DNA of 64,000 bases, taken from CAWACP01 sp963780655. GTDB lineage: Bacteria > Acidobacteriota > Terriglobia > Bryobacterales > Bryobacteraceae. Below, in pieces: positions 52,191 through 61,290 of the stretch. The stretch lies in NCBI GenBank assembly GCA_963780655.1, contig CAWACP010000005.1:620001-684000 (forward strand), written 5' to 3'. Position numbers and translations under genes: made by a program. Positions within the stretch are counted from its first letter, which is position 1, and each line of letters opens with the position of its first letter. A model generated the notes under the pieces. That model made no database searches and was not told the origin of the DNA. It was given only the letters and a program-made list of their open reading frames with translations.

Positions 52191-52434
52191 CAACATCGAA
52201 GTGACGGTGAACGGGCGAGCCGTGCGGGTTGCGCCGGGAACGACTGCCGCGGCCGCGGTGGCGCTGGCGGGTTTCACGGCGTCCCGGACATCGGTCGGCG
52301 GCGAACTCCGCGCGCCGCTCTGTGGAATGGGCATCTGCTTCGAGTGCCGGGCGACGGTGGACGGCGTGGCGCACACGCGCACCTGCCAGGTGCAGTGCAA
52401 ATCGGGAATGGCGATAACGGCCGATGGCAGCTAA
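52183..52434 (+). CDS. Small (2Fe-2S) protein, probable dehydrogenase gamma subunit
   Basis: The ATG at 52183 overlaps the end of the flavoprotein gene by 8 bases. The 83-residue product has a ubiquitin-like ferredoxin fold with the Cys pattern LCGMGICFECRATVDG..HTRTCQ (C-x4-C-x2-C and a fourth Cys about 12 residues on), which binds a 2Fe-2S cluster. Similar small subunits occur in multi-part amino acid, opine and hydroxyproline dehydrogenases, passing electrons between the two flavin subunits. A REPIN separates it from the large subunit gene. Confidence 0.88.
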   Translation: MPDNIEVTVNGRAVRVAPGTTAAAAVALAGFTASRTSVGGELRAPLCGMGICFECRATVDGVAHTRTCQVQCKSGMAITADGS

Positions 52435-52472
52435 GGACCGCGAAACGTAATGAAGAACGGCGGGCGCTCCCG

Positions 52473-52576
52473 GTGGGGCAGACCATCGTCTTCGTGGTCT
52501 GCCGGGACAGTTTTTCGACCCCTGCGGTTGCCGATCTCACGAAGGCAGACCACTGTAAACCGATGGTCTGCCCCAC
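52473..52576. repeat. REPIN-like element inside the hydroxyproline gene cluster
   Basis: Left arm GTGGGGCAGACCATCGTCTT, with its own hairpin (GGCAGACCA../..TGGTCTGCC), and right arm ending CGATGGTCTGCCCCAC. It is the same type as at 33001 and 5843. It lies between the gamma and alpha subunit genes and ends 10 bases before the alpha start codon. An open frame runs through it but is not coding. Confidence 0.82.
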
Positions 52577-52586
52577 GGGGGCATTT

Positions 52587-53846
52587 ATGAAGCCGTGTAC
52601 TAAGGAACACTGCCGCATTCTCATCGTCGGCGCGGGCCCCGCGGGCATTGCCGCCGCATGCGCTGCCAGTGAGGCCGGTCCGGTGGCCGTGCTCGACGAC
52701 AACCCTGCTCCGGGCGGTCAGATCTGGCGCGGACGACAGAACCGCTGGACAGCGCGGCTACGCGAATCCGGCGGCACCGTCTTTCACCAGGCGCGCGCCA
52801 TCGCCCGACTCCCCGATCGAACGCTGCTCGTTGAACGGAATGCTGAGCCAGTCTTGTTCCACTACGAGAAGCTGATTCTTGCCACCGGCGCGCGCGAGCT
52901 GTTCCTACCGTTCCCCGGTTGGACGCTGCCCGGCGTAACCGGCGCGGGCGGACTGCAGGCGCTTGTGCAGGGCGGTGTTCCGATAGCCGGCAAGCGCGTC
53001 GTGGTTGCGGGATCGGGTCCGCTGTTGCTGGCGGTGGCTGCTCATCTGCGGCAGCGTGGCGCCATTATTGCGGCGATTGTCGAGCAGGCGCCACGGACCC
53101 GGCTGATGCGTTTCGCGGCCCAGCTCTGGAGGTGGCCAGCTAAGATCGCGCAGGCAATCGAGCTGCAATGGGCGCTCCGTGGCGTCAAGCTGCTGGCAGA
53201 TGCGTGGCCCGTCGCTGCCCATGGCGACCGCTGCCTGGACTCGGTTCTTCTGCGGACGCCCACAGGAGAACGCCGGATCTCCTGCGATTATCTGGCCTGC
53301 GGATTTGGCCTGGTCCCCAACATCGAGTTGGCGGCGCTCATGGGATGCGAGCTGCGCGCGGGCTGCGTCGCGGTAGACGAGTGGCAGCAGACAACCGTCC
53401 CCGGCGTTTTCTGCGCGGGCGAGTCGACGGGCATCGGCGGCGTGGACCGGAGTCTCATCGAAGGGCAAATCGCTGGCAACATCGCCGCAGGCGAACTGAC
53501 GCGGGCCGCGAAATTGTTGGGGGCGCGCCGGCGAGTGGATGCATTTTCCGCGGGACTGGCCGCGTGCTTCTCGCTCCGTGAGGAGCTGAGGCGCCTGGCG
53601 GATGCGACCACCATCGTCTGCCGCTGCGAGGACGTGCCTCTGGGGAATGCCGCCGCGCACGACGACGCGAGAGGCGCCCGATTGCATGAGCGATGCGGCA
53701 TGGGCGCGTGTCAGGGCCGTGTCTGCGGTCCGGCTCTGGATTTCATGCTCGGCTGGAAGGGCCCATCCGGCCGGGCGCGGCCTCCTCTGTTCCCCACGGC
53801 TATGGCGACGTTGGCGGCGGCCGGCGGCGAGGAGCCCGATGTCTGA
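52587..53846 (+). CDS. NAD(P)/FAD oxidoreductase with BFD-like C-terminus, probable dehydrogenase alpha subunit
   Basis: I start at the ATG at 52587 (MKPCTKEHCRILIVGAGPAG), after the REPIN. The 419-residue protein has an FAD-binding Rossmann fold at the N-terminus (ILIVGAGPAGIAAACAA), ATG motif LILATGARELF, a second nucleotide fold (VVVAGSGPLLLAVAAHL) and VFCAGESTGIGGVDRSLIEG. The C-terminal about 80 residues contain CRCEDVP..CGMGACQGRVCGP, a BFD-like 2Fe-2S site. It resembles the alpha subunits of opine, hydrogen-cyanide and D-hydroxyproline dehydrogenases. It overlaps the permease gene by 8 bases. Confidence 0.87.
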   Translation: MKPCTKEHCRILIVGAGPAGIAAACAASEAGPVAVLDDNPAPGGQIWRGRQNRWTARLRESGGTVFHQARAIARLPDRTLLVERNAEPVLFHYEKLILATGARELFLPFPGWTLPGVTGAGGLQALVQGGVPIAGKRVVVAGSGPLLLAVAAHLRQRGAIIAAIVEQAPRTRLMRFAAQLWRWPAKIAQAIELQWALRGVKLLADAWPVAAHGDRCLDSVLLRTPTGERRISCDYLACGFGLVPNIELAALMGCELRAGCVAVDEWQQTTVPGVFCAGESTGIGGVDRSLIEGQIAGNIAAGELTRAAKLLGARRRVDAFSAGLAACFSLREELRRLADATTIVCRCEDVPLGNAAAHDDARGARLHERCGMGACQGRVCGPALDFMLGWKGPSGRARPPLFPTAMATLAAAGGEEPDV

Positions 53847-55242
53847 GGGGAAGGGCAAGCGCGGCCTCCGCCTGCTGGACGCGACGGCAATCGTGGCCGG
53901 AACCATGATCGGCAGCGGCATATTTCTCGCGCCGGCGCTGATCGCGGACATAGCCGTGCGCGCGCAACTGGGCGCGGGATCGTTCCTCTTCATCTGGATT
54001 GTCGGCGGGCTGCTGACTGTTTGCGGCGCGCTCTCGTTCGGAGAGCTGGCGGCGGCTATGCCGGCCGACGGAGGCCAGTACGTCTATCTGCGCGAGGCCT
54101 TCTCGCCGCTGTGGGGCTTCCTCTACGGATGGACGCTCTTCTTCATCATCCAGTGCGGTTTCATCGCGGCGGTTTCCATCGCCTTTGCCAATTACCTGGG
54201 AGTGTTCCTGCCGTTCATCGGCCCGCAGCGGCTGGTTGTGCATGCGGGTTTCCTGTCGTTATCGACGGCACAGCTTGCCGCCGTCGGACTGATCGTCTTT
54301 CTCACGTGGATCAACGAACGCGGGTTGCGGTCGGCCTCGCTCACACAGAATCTGCTCACCGCGGGGAAGATGACCGCTCTGGTTCTGTTGCTGGCGGTGG
54401 CGCTCGGCAGCGGAAAGGGGAGCTGGAGCCATTTCCAGCCGCTTGCGCCGGCGGCCATTTCCACGGCCACTCTGGCGGCGTTTTCGGTGGCAATGTCCAA
54501 GGCGCTGTTTGGGTACGATTCGTGGAACATCGTCACGTTTCTGGCCGGCGAAACGCGCGACCCGGTGCGTACGCTCCCGCGCGCGCTCGCACTCGGCACG
54601 TTGGTGGTGACCGCCGTCTACACGCTGACCAACGTGGCGTACCTGTACATTCTGCCTTTGCCCGAGGCCGCGGCTGTACAGGGTCAGCGGATCGCGGGAG
54701 CAGTCGCTCAGATCGCCATCGGTCCCGCCGGGCTGGCGTTCATTGCCCTTGCCATCATCATCTCCACGTCCGGATGCGTCAACGGCCTGATCCTCACCGG
54801 GCCGTGGCTGTATCGATCGATGGCGCGAGACGGTCTGTTCTTTCGCGCTATGGCGCGCATGGATGGCGCGCACGGTATTCCCGTGAGGTCGCTACGCTAC
54901 CAAGCCGTGTGGGCCATCGCTCTGGTGCTGAGCGGGAGCCTGGGCTCGCGCGGGGCGCGCCTTTACAGCGATCTGCTGACGTTCACTTCATTCGCCTCGT
55001 TGCTGTTCAACACGCTGACCATTGCAGGCTTGTTCGTGCTGCGGCGCCGGCAACCGGATCTGCCGCGGCCGTACAAAGCGTTCGGATATCCCGTGGTTCC
55101 GCTGCTTTATCTGGCGATTGCGGCATTCCTGCTGATCTTTATCGCGGTGGGCGACCCCGGAAACGCCGGCCTCGGCGCGGCCTTGATCGCAGCCGGCGTG
55201 CCGTTCTATTTGTTCTGGAAGGCACGGACGCAAAAGTCCTGA
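53839..55242 (+). CDS. APC-family amino acid permease
   Basis: I start at the ATG at 53839, within the last codons of the preceding gene and after GGAG. The 467-residue protein has twelve hydrophobic segments and the APC signature LLDATAIVAGTMIGSGIFLAP in the first; the second reads GALSFGELAAAMPADGGQYVYLREAF, and KALFGYDSWNIVTFLAGE follows in the middle. It belongs to the LAT-like part of the family and is probably an importer or exchanger. Being last in the hydroxyproline cluster, it may bring in hydroxyproline or a related amino acid. Confidence 0.88.
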   Translation: MSEGKGKRGLRLLDATAIVAGTMIGSGIFLAPALIADIAVRAQLGAGSFLFIWIVGGLLTVCGALSFGELAAAMPADGGQYVYLREAFSPLWGFLYGWTLFFIIQCGFIAAVSIAFANYLGVFLPFIGPQRLVVHAGFLSLSTAQLAAVGLIVFLTWINERGLRSASLTQNLLTAGKMTALVLLLAVALGSGKGSWSHFQPLAPAAISTATLAAFSVAMSKALFGYDSWNIVTFLAGETRDPVRTLPRALALGTLVVTAVYTLTNVAYLYILPLPEAAAVQGQRIAGAVAQIAIGPAGLAFIALAIIISTSGCVNGLILTGPWLYRSMARDGLFFRAMARMDGAHGIPVRSLRYQAVWAIALVLSGSLGSRGARLYSDLLTFTSFASLLFNTLTIAGLFVLRRRQPDLPRPYKAFGYPVVPLLYLAIAAFLLIFIAVGDPGNAGLGAALIAAGVPFYLFWKARTQKS

Positions 55243-55465
55243 GGCGCCTGCCGCGGGGCGGTTCAGAGTGCTCAGTCGCGTTCCACAAGCCGACTTGCGG
55301 GAGTAATCTCCTCGAACGTTTCACGGCGGTAGCCGTTCGCCACGGCTGATTTCGGCTCATTCTCCGAGTAGGGCGTCATCCAATCCAACAATCCGGCAGG
55401 TTCAGGTTTAAACCGGCGGTCAAATCACCAGGGGTAACATTCATTTGGCGCGCGTTCGGTTCTCC
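55243..55465. other. Non-coding gap after the permease, nothing recognised
   Basis: About 220 bases with no protein-like frame. A GCGGTAGCCG..CGGC-like small repeat is present but no clear terminator. Promoter and operator sequences of the PadR unit follow. Confidence 0.4.
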
Positions 55466-55494
55466 TTGCTGGTTGTCGATAATCGAGGTATACT
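55466..55494 (+). promoter_or_regulatory. Probable promoter of the padR-permease unit
   Basis: TTGCTG (55466-55471) and TATACT (55489-55494) are 17 bases apart. The first operator repeat (from 55473) lies between the two boxes, so a bound repressor would block RNA polymerase. Confidence 0.55.
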
Positions 55495-55514
55495 TGTCGA
55501 TAGTCGTGGTGTTG
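55473..55514. promoter_or_regulatory. Tandem 21-base operator repeats for PadR
   Basis: Two direct copies begin TTGTCGATAATCGAGG (55473) and TTGTCGATAGTCGTGG (55494), exactly 21 bases (two helix turns) apart. Each contains an inverted CGATA.TCG core. They end 6 bases before the PadR start codon. This fits autoregulation by the PadR protein. Confidence 0.55.
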
Positions 55515-55520
55515 AAGAAC

Positions 55521-55850
55521 ATGCCCAAACCATCAGATCTGTTGCAAGGAACACTCGATCTATTGATTCTGAAGACCATCGCGAGCAGGCCCCTTCATGG
55601 GTGGGGGATAGCGAAGCGGATACAGACGCTCTCGGGTGACGCCCTTGCAGTGGGCCAGGGGTCTCTGTACCCGGCACTGCACCGGCTCGAAAATCAGGGC
55701 TGGATCTGCGCGGCCTGGGAGGAGTCGGATCTCGGACGGCGTGCGAAGGTGTATTCTCTAACGCCTGAGGGCCGGAAACAACTGGGGCGCGAACTTAAGA
55801 CCTGGAACCGCCTCTCTTCCGCCGTTGGCCTTCTCATCCAAAACGCCTGA
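55521..55850 (+). CDS. PadR-family transcriptional regulator
   Basis: I start at the ATG at 55521 (MPKPSDLLQGTLDLLILKTI), which is where this family normally begins; the upstream in-frame part overlaps the operator repeats. The 109-residue protein is a PadR winged helix (HGWGIAKRIQTLSG, GQGSLYPALHRLENQGWI, RAKVYSLTPEGRKQL) with a short C-terminal dimerisation helix. In Acidobacteria such genes often sit directly before duplicated permeases, as here (12 bases before the next gene). It probably represses itself and the permease. Confidence 0.9.
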   Translation: MPKPSDLLQGTLDLLILKTIASRPLHGWGIAKRIQTLSGDALAVGQGSLYPALHRLENQGWICAAWEESDLGRRAKVYSLTPEGRKQLGRELKTWNRLSSAVGLLIQNA

Positions 55851-55862
55851 TTCGGGAAATTC

Positions 55863-58525
55863 ATGCGGATCATTCGGATCGTCAGACGGCGCGTTCATTC
55901 GTTGCTGCATCGTTCCAGTTCCGACGCGGAACTGCAAGGCGAGATTGAGATTCATATTCAGCAAATCACGAATGAGGCCATAGCTGCGGGTATGACTGAG
56001 GCCGACGCCCGGGCCATGGCGTTGCGGGAATTTGGACCGATCGAGCAAATCAAGGAGAACTGCCGCGACGCTCGCCGCGTCAGTTGGATTCAGGATCTCG
56101 TCCAGGACTTCCTCTACGGCGTTCGTCTGCTGCGGCAGTCGCCAGGCTTCACCGTCGCCGCCGTAGTCACGCTGGCCCTGGGCATCGGTGGCAACACCGC
56201 GATTTTCAGCATTGTGGATGCGGTGCTTTTGCGATCGCTTCCGTATCCCGATCCCGATCAGCTCGTCCTGATGTTCGATGTCCCGGAGAAACGGCCGGAC
56301 GCGCTGTCCGGCATTTCCTACCGGGACTTCACCGAGTGCCGCGGCCAGAACCGGGTGTTTAGCGAGATGGCGGGAAATGCATTTCACGATCTCACATTGA
56401 CCGGGGCAGACGAGCCATTCATTGTGAATGCCGCGTCCGTGACGCCGGAGATATTTCCTCTGCTGAACGCAAAGCCTCTGGTGGGCCGCACATTGCTGCC
56501 CGGCGATGGCAAGCCAGGCGCGGCGGCGGTGGCCGTTTTGAGCGAGAATCTCTGGCGCAGCCGCTTCGGTTCCAATCCGGATCTCATTGGCCAGTCTATT
56601 GCTCTGGACATGCGTTCCTTCACGGTTGTCGGAATCCTGCCAGCAAGCTTTCGCTATCCCGATGGCGCACCGCATCAGGACGTGTGGATCTCTGTCATGC
56701 AGGACCCGCTCTTCGGGCCTTTAACGTCCCAGCCAGGCGTGCGGTTGTTAGGTGTCATCGGCAGGCTTAAACCAGGCATCTCTCAGGCGAAAGCTCAGGC
56801 CGAGATGGACACCCTGGGCGTGCGGCTCGCGAAGGAGTTTCCCGCGCAGGATTCAGGCCTGGCGATTCGGGTTGAGCCCTATCGGCAGTTGGTGGTAAGG
56901 AACGTGAAACCCGCGCTCCTTATTCTGCTGGGCGCGGTTGCCCTTGTCCTGTTGATGGGCTGCGCCAATATTGTGAACCTGCTTCTGTCCCGGGCAACTT
57001 CCCGCGGCAAAGAAATTGCCCTGCGAAGCGCGCTCGGGGCGTCGCGCGCCCGACTTGTCCGGCAACTGCTGACCGAGAGCGCTCTGCTGGGGCTGCTCGG
57101 GGGAGTTGCCGGTGTGCTTCTCGCGGCCTTCGCGGTTCGAAGTCTCCAGCCCTGGTTGCCCTCCGACCTGGTCCGGATCGGTTCGATTCACGTCGGAGGG
57201 CCGGTCCTGGTCTTCGCGCTGTTTCTGTCCTTTGCCGCCACGCTTGCCTTTGGGCTGGCGCCCGCGTTTCTGGCAACATCGTTCAACTTACAGGCCAGCA
57301 TCAAAGAGGGCGGCGAGCGCGCCGGCCAACGCGGCGGCCACCATGTGCGGAATTTCCTGGCGATCGTGGAAATGTCCCTGGCCATGGTGCTGTTGATTGC
57401 GGGTGGCCTCCTGATCCGCAGCTTTGCTCTGGTCACGTCGGTCAATCCCGGCCTCGATCCGAAGAACGTCACAGAAGCCGAGGTTTCGCTTCCGCAATTT
57501 CAATACTCGACGCCGCAGCAATGGACGGCTTTCTCAAATGAATTGCTGGCGCGCCTCCATGCGCAGCCCGGTTTCAGCGATTCCGCTGTGGCGGCTCCGC
57601 TGCCGATGGACCGCCAGGGCCAAGCCACCTTCGAGTTCAGCATCGTAGGAGATCCTCCGCTTCCTCCCAGCGAATCCGCTACCGCCGATTACTCCACGGT
57701 GAGTCCCGATTATTTTCACGTGATGAGAATTCCGCTTGCTGCGGGGCCGTTTCTTCTCAGAGCGAGACTCGCCGTCCCATCCGAACGTAGCGATCGTCAG
57801 CGAAACGCTGGCACGGCGTTATTTCCCCAACCAGAACCCCATCGGAAGGCAAATGAGATTTGGATTTCCGCCCAACAACGATGTGCCGCGCGAAATCGTC
57901 GGCGTGGTGGGCGACGTCAGGGATGTGGCGCTGAGCAAGCAACCTGGCCCGATGATGTACGTGCCCTTCGCTCAAGCGCCGCTTTATGGAGGGGAGGTCG
58001 TTGTAAGAAGTTCGTTGAGCGTATCGAGCGTGGCCGCTGCGATTCGGGAGGCGGTTCACTCCATTGACAAGAATCTGCCCGTGACGGATGTGGAATCGTT
58101 CCCGGACGCCCTCGGCCAATCGATCTCGCGGCGAACGATTTCGCACGTTCCTTCTGGGTTCGTTCAGCGCGATTGCTCTCCTGCTCGCCGCGGTCGGAAT
58201 TTTCGGCGTCATTTCGTACTCGGCCTCGCAGCGCAGCCAGGAAATCGGAATTCGCATGGCCGTCGGGGCGCAGCGGCGCGACATTTTGCGTCTGATTCTG
58301 GGACAAGGAGCCAGGCTGGCCCTGCTTGGCCTGGGCATTGGCCTGGGCTTCGCGTTGCTGCTCACGCGATTGATGGCTAGCCTGCTCTACAACGTCTCCG
58401 CGACGGATCCGCTGACCTTTGCCGGCGTGGCCATCATTCTGCTCGGCGTTGCGGTAACTGCCTGTTACATCCCCGCGCGCCGCGCGATGCGAGTCGATCC
58501 CATCGTCGCGCTGAGGTACCAATAG
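55863..58525 (+). pseudogene. ADOP-type duplicated ABC permease, broken by two frameshifts
   Basis: Three frames together encode one acidobacterial duplicated permease (MacB/FtsX-like, two permease units in tandem). Frame one (55863 to about 57745) gives the acidic helical N-terminus (SSDAELQGEIEIHIQQITNE), the first FtsX unit (LALGIGGNTAIFSIVDAVLL, VLLMGCANIVNLLLSRATSR) and the start of the second. The reading then moves at the GGGG run 57743-57746 to frame two (GRFFSERDSPSHPNVAIVSE..), and near 58135 to frame three (ERFRTFLLGSFSAIALLLAA to ARRAMRVDPIVALRYQ, stop at 58525). Each step equals one extra base. Repaired, the protein would be near 886 residues, normal for the family. Either a recent pseudogene or sequencing errors. 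Confidence 0.85.
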
Positions 58526-59076
58526 TCCTCCATGCGTCAGAATCGCCCGGGAAGCTTCCCGGCGTTGTGGCGTCGATGTTGCGGGATTCCGTGGGAGTCC
58601 GTTATCGGGCTAATATCGGTAGCTGGACCGGCGGCGAATTCCGGTCTGGTACCAGGCCCCAACCGCGGGACGGAAACTGTCACTGTCGGATCAGTCCTCG
58701 TAGGGTGGAGAAGAAGCTTATCAATAATGTCGTGAAAGGGTACGGGACACGCGCTACCTCCAATAGCTTCGGTTGTCTCCGGTCCCCTTCAGCCTGGAGA
58801 ACGAGTATCGCCTGCGGTCCGGAGAAGGCCGCTCTCGTACCGTGGCGAGATCACCGGCCAGCGCTGGGAACACATATTCTTCCAGAAGGGACACTGAAGG
58901 GTCCTGTTCGCGGATAGTCCGGCCTCCGAAATGACCGCCTCCAGGCAGTTGGATTACCGATCCCCGCTTGCGGGACGCCGTATGCCGCAAGGCTATTCAC
59001 CACCACCCGCAACCCGCGCACCCGACGCTGGTTGATGTACTCCAGCAGGAATCACGGAAGCACCAGTACCATAAGT
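58526..59076. other. Intergenic region, no gene seen
   Basis: About 550 bases between the broken permease and the oxidoreductase gene. Short frames exist on both strands, but none has protein-like composition. No repeat of the REP type and no RNA gene was recognised. Confidence 0.4.
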
Positions 59077-59084
59077 AAAGGAGG
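59077..59084 (+). promoter_or_regulatory. Strong ribosome binding site that fixes a TTG start
   Basis: AAAGGAGG is a near-perfect Shine-Dalgarno sequence with 7 bases to the TTG at 59092. It marks TTG, not the upstream ATG at 59032, as the start of the oxidoreductase gene. Confidence 0.8.
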
Positions 59085-59091
59085 TTTCCCC

Positions 59092-60621
59092 TTGGCGTAC
59101 GATTTCACGAGGCGTCATTTCTTCTTCGGTTCGCTGCTGGCCGGGGCCGTTCCCGCTGCCGGCTTCGGCACGGTCCCTTCGCTTTCATCCCTGGGCTACC
59201 GGTCGCCCAACGAGAAGCTGAACATCGCCTCTATCGGCGCCGGCGGCAAAGCCTTCAGCGACATCATGGGTTGCGCTTCGGAGAACATCGTCGCCCTCTG
59301 CGACGTGGACGACAGGCAGGCCGAGCGCGCCTACCGGATCTACGAGAAAGCGCCGAAGTACAAAGATTTCCGTAAAATGCTCGACGCCCAGGAAAAGGAA
59401 ATCGACGCGGTCATCGTCACTATTCCCGATTTCATGCACGCTACCGCGGCCACATGGTGCATGGAGCGCGGCAAGCATGTTTACGTACAAAAGCCGCTGA
59501 CCCGAACAGTTTGGGAGGCGCGGCAGCTGATGGAGGCGGCCAGACAATACAAGGTCGCTACGCAGATGGGGAACCAGGGCTACTCCAACGAAGGCACGCG
59601 CCAGGCCGCTGAAATGATCTGGGGCGGCGAGATCGGCAATGTTACCGAAGTCCACGCCTGGACCAATCGGCCCATCTGGCCGCAGGGGCTCACCAAAATT
59701 CCACCTCCCGACGCGGTGCCTGCCACGCTCGACTGGGACCTGTGGCTGGGCATCGCCGAAAGCCGGCCGTATACCTCCGGCGGCAAAGGTTATCCGACGA
59801 AGTTCGACGGCAATTTCTATCAGCCCTTCAACTGGCGCGGCTTCTACGATTTCGGCTGTGGAGCGCTGGGCGACATGGCTTGTCACATTCTCGGCGCGCC
59901 CAATCTGGCCCTGAAACTGGGATCGCCCGTCAGCGTCGAGTGCGTGCACAAAGAAGGCGTCAGCAGTTTCAGCTTTCCCACCAAAACGGTCATCCGCTAC
60001 GACTTCGCCGCTCGCGGCGACATGCCGCCGGTCAGACTGTTCTGGTACGACGGCATGACGGAAACGCCGCGCCTTCCTGGCGTGCCCTCGGACGAGCTGC
60101 TGGGCGATCTGCCCGGCCGGCCTATGTTCGCACGGCCGCCGGGGCAGCGCTCGGCCCCGCAGCAGTTTCCTCCTCCTCCGCGGCCCTTCACCGGCTTCAT
60201 CGGCCGAGTCTTCAACTGGGAGGAGTGGCAGAAGGAGAAGACCGCGTCCGATGTTTCCACTCCGGCGCCCAACGGCAGTCTGTTCATCGGCGATAAGGGC
60301 ATGATCACCTCCGGCACCTACGGCGAGCAGACCCGCCTGGTACCTATGGAGAAGATGAAGGACTACCAGTTCCCACAGCCACTGCTCACGCGCTCACCGG
60401 GCCATTATCGTGACTGGATCCGCGCCTGCAAGGGTGGCGACCCGGCGTGTTCGAACTTCGACGTCGCGGCGCCGTTCGTGGAATGGATGCTGCTGGGCGT
60501 GATCGCCACGCGCTTCGATGGGAAACTCGTGTGGGATGCCGAGAGGATGCGCTTCAGCAACAACGACGAAGCCAATCGCTACCTGAAGCCGACCTTCCGC
60601 ACCGGCTGGTACCTGACCTGA
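59092..60621 (+). CDS. Gfo/Idh/MocA-family oxidoreductase, Tat-exported
   Basis: The start is TTG at 59092, after a strong ribosome site. The 509-residue protein begins with a twin-arginine signal (MAYDFTRRHFFFGSLLAGAV). The Rossmann domain follows (NIASIGAGGKAFSDIMGC, IVALCDVDDRQAERAYRI, AVIVTIPDFMHATAATWCM) with HVYVQKPLTRTVWEA, where the usual EKP is QKP. The C-terminal alpha/beta domain has an insertion rich in Pro (residues about 365-395). Exported members of this family are frequent in Acidobacteria and Planctomycetes and act on sugars or sugar derivatives, with tightly held NAD(P); the substrate here is unknown. Confidence 0.9.
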   Translation: MAYDFTRRHFFFGSLLAGAVPAAGFGTVPSLSSLGYRSPNEKLNIASIGAGGKAFSDIMGCASENIVALCDVDDRQAERAYRIYEKAPKYKDFRKMLDAQEKEIDAVIVTIPDFMHATAATWCMERGKHVYVQKPLTRTVWEARQLMEAARQYKVATQMGNQGYSNEGTRQAAEMIWGGEIGNVTEVHAWTNRPIWPQGLTKIPPPDAVPATLDWDLWLGIAESRPYTSGGKGYPTKFDGNFYQPFNWRGFYDFGCGALGDMACHILGAPNLALKLGSPVSVECVHKEGVSSFSFPTKTVIRYDFAARGDMPPVRLFWYDGMTETPRLPGVPSDELLGDLPGRPMFARPPGQRSAPQQFPPPPRPFTGFIGRVFNWEEWQKEKTASDVSTPAPNGSLFIGDKGMITSGTYGEQTRLVPMEKMKDYQFPQPLLTRSPGHYRDWIRACKGGDPACSNFDVAAPFVEWMLLGVIATRFDGKLVWDAERMRFSNNDEANRYLKPTFRTGWYLT

Positions 60622-60703
60622 GGATCGAGCAGCGCTGGCTGCGCTGGAAGTCTGTTTGGCGCAATAGGACGAGGGCCATATCGATGAACCCCGTCGCGAC
60701 TCT

Positions 60704-60901
60704 GTGTGCTCTGGTGCGGCGGTGCAGGGAGATGGCAAAGTCCATCTCATCCCAATGACGTGGGCGAACATCGATGCAAATGGCCATTTCGAGGCGCCGA
60801 ATGTTCCCGTCGGTCGCGTTGTGCTCGCCGCGAACCTGAACGGCGCGCCCAGCACGGATGCCCCTTTTGCCACGGTTTACGTACCGGGAGTGCAAGGATG
60901 A
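60704..60901 (+). pseudogene. Possible remnant of a carboxypeptidase-like domain protein
   Basis: A 65-residue frame contains DGKVHLIPMTWANIDANGHF followed by EAPNVPVGRVVLAANLNGAP and FATVYVPGVQ. This resembles the Gly/Asn-rich end of carboxypeptidase-regulatory-like domains in acidobacterial secreted proteins. It has no good start and is isolated, so it is probably a gene fragment. Confidence 0.4.
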
Positions 60902-61009
60902 TATGACCCGAGAGCGCTTTTGTCATCCGGTCGTCTCCCTGATCGTGGAGAGCAAGACGCTGCCCGGCAGATTCTACTGCAGCGGCGGACCAGGCCAGAA
61001 GGCCCCGGA

Positions 61010-61290
61010 CTACGCTATCGGCGTCCGCGTCGCCCTCGGCGCGAGCCGCCGGGAATATTTTGGGATTGGCGATCAGGCAGGGGATGGAGCTTACGATTGC
61101 CGGCATCGGAATGGGCCTGATCGGCGCGGTGGGGCTGACGCATTTGATGGTGAGCCTGCTGTTCGGGGTACCGGGGCACAGATTTCGTGACTTTCGGCGC
61201 CGTGGCCTTGCTGCTGCCGGGTGTCGCATTCGCCGCTGCCGCGAGCCCCGCCCGGCGCGCCACCCCGTTAGACCCGATGGTGGGCACTGC
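61010..61290 (+). pseudogene. Remnant of an ADOP permease C-terminus
   Basis: Three successive frames give recognisable pieces of the last FtsX unit: YAIGVRVALGASRREYFG, then LAIRQGMELTIAGIGMGLIG and LTHLMVSLLFGVPG, then TFGAVALLLPGVAFAAAASP and ARRATPLDPMVGTARR. The order matches the C-terminal about 95 residues of the intact permeases, but two frame changes and lost upstream parts make it a fossil. It lies between the oxidoreductase and a full-length permease. Confidence 0.75.

Noticed and set aside
59032..59091. ATG at 59032 as the start of the Gfo/Idh/MocA oxidoreductase
   Set aside because: It adds 20 unrelated residues before the Tat signal and ignores the strong ribosome site before TTG at 59092.
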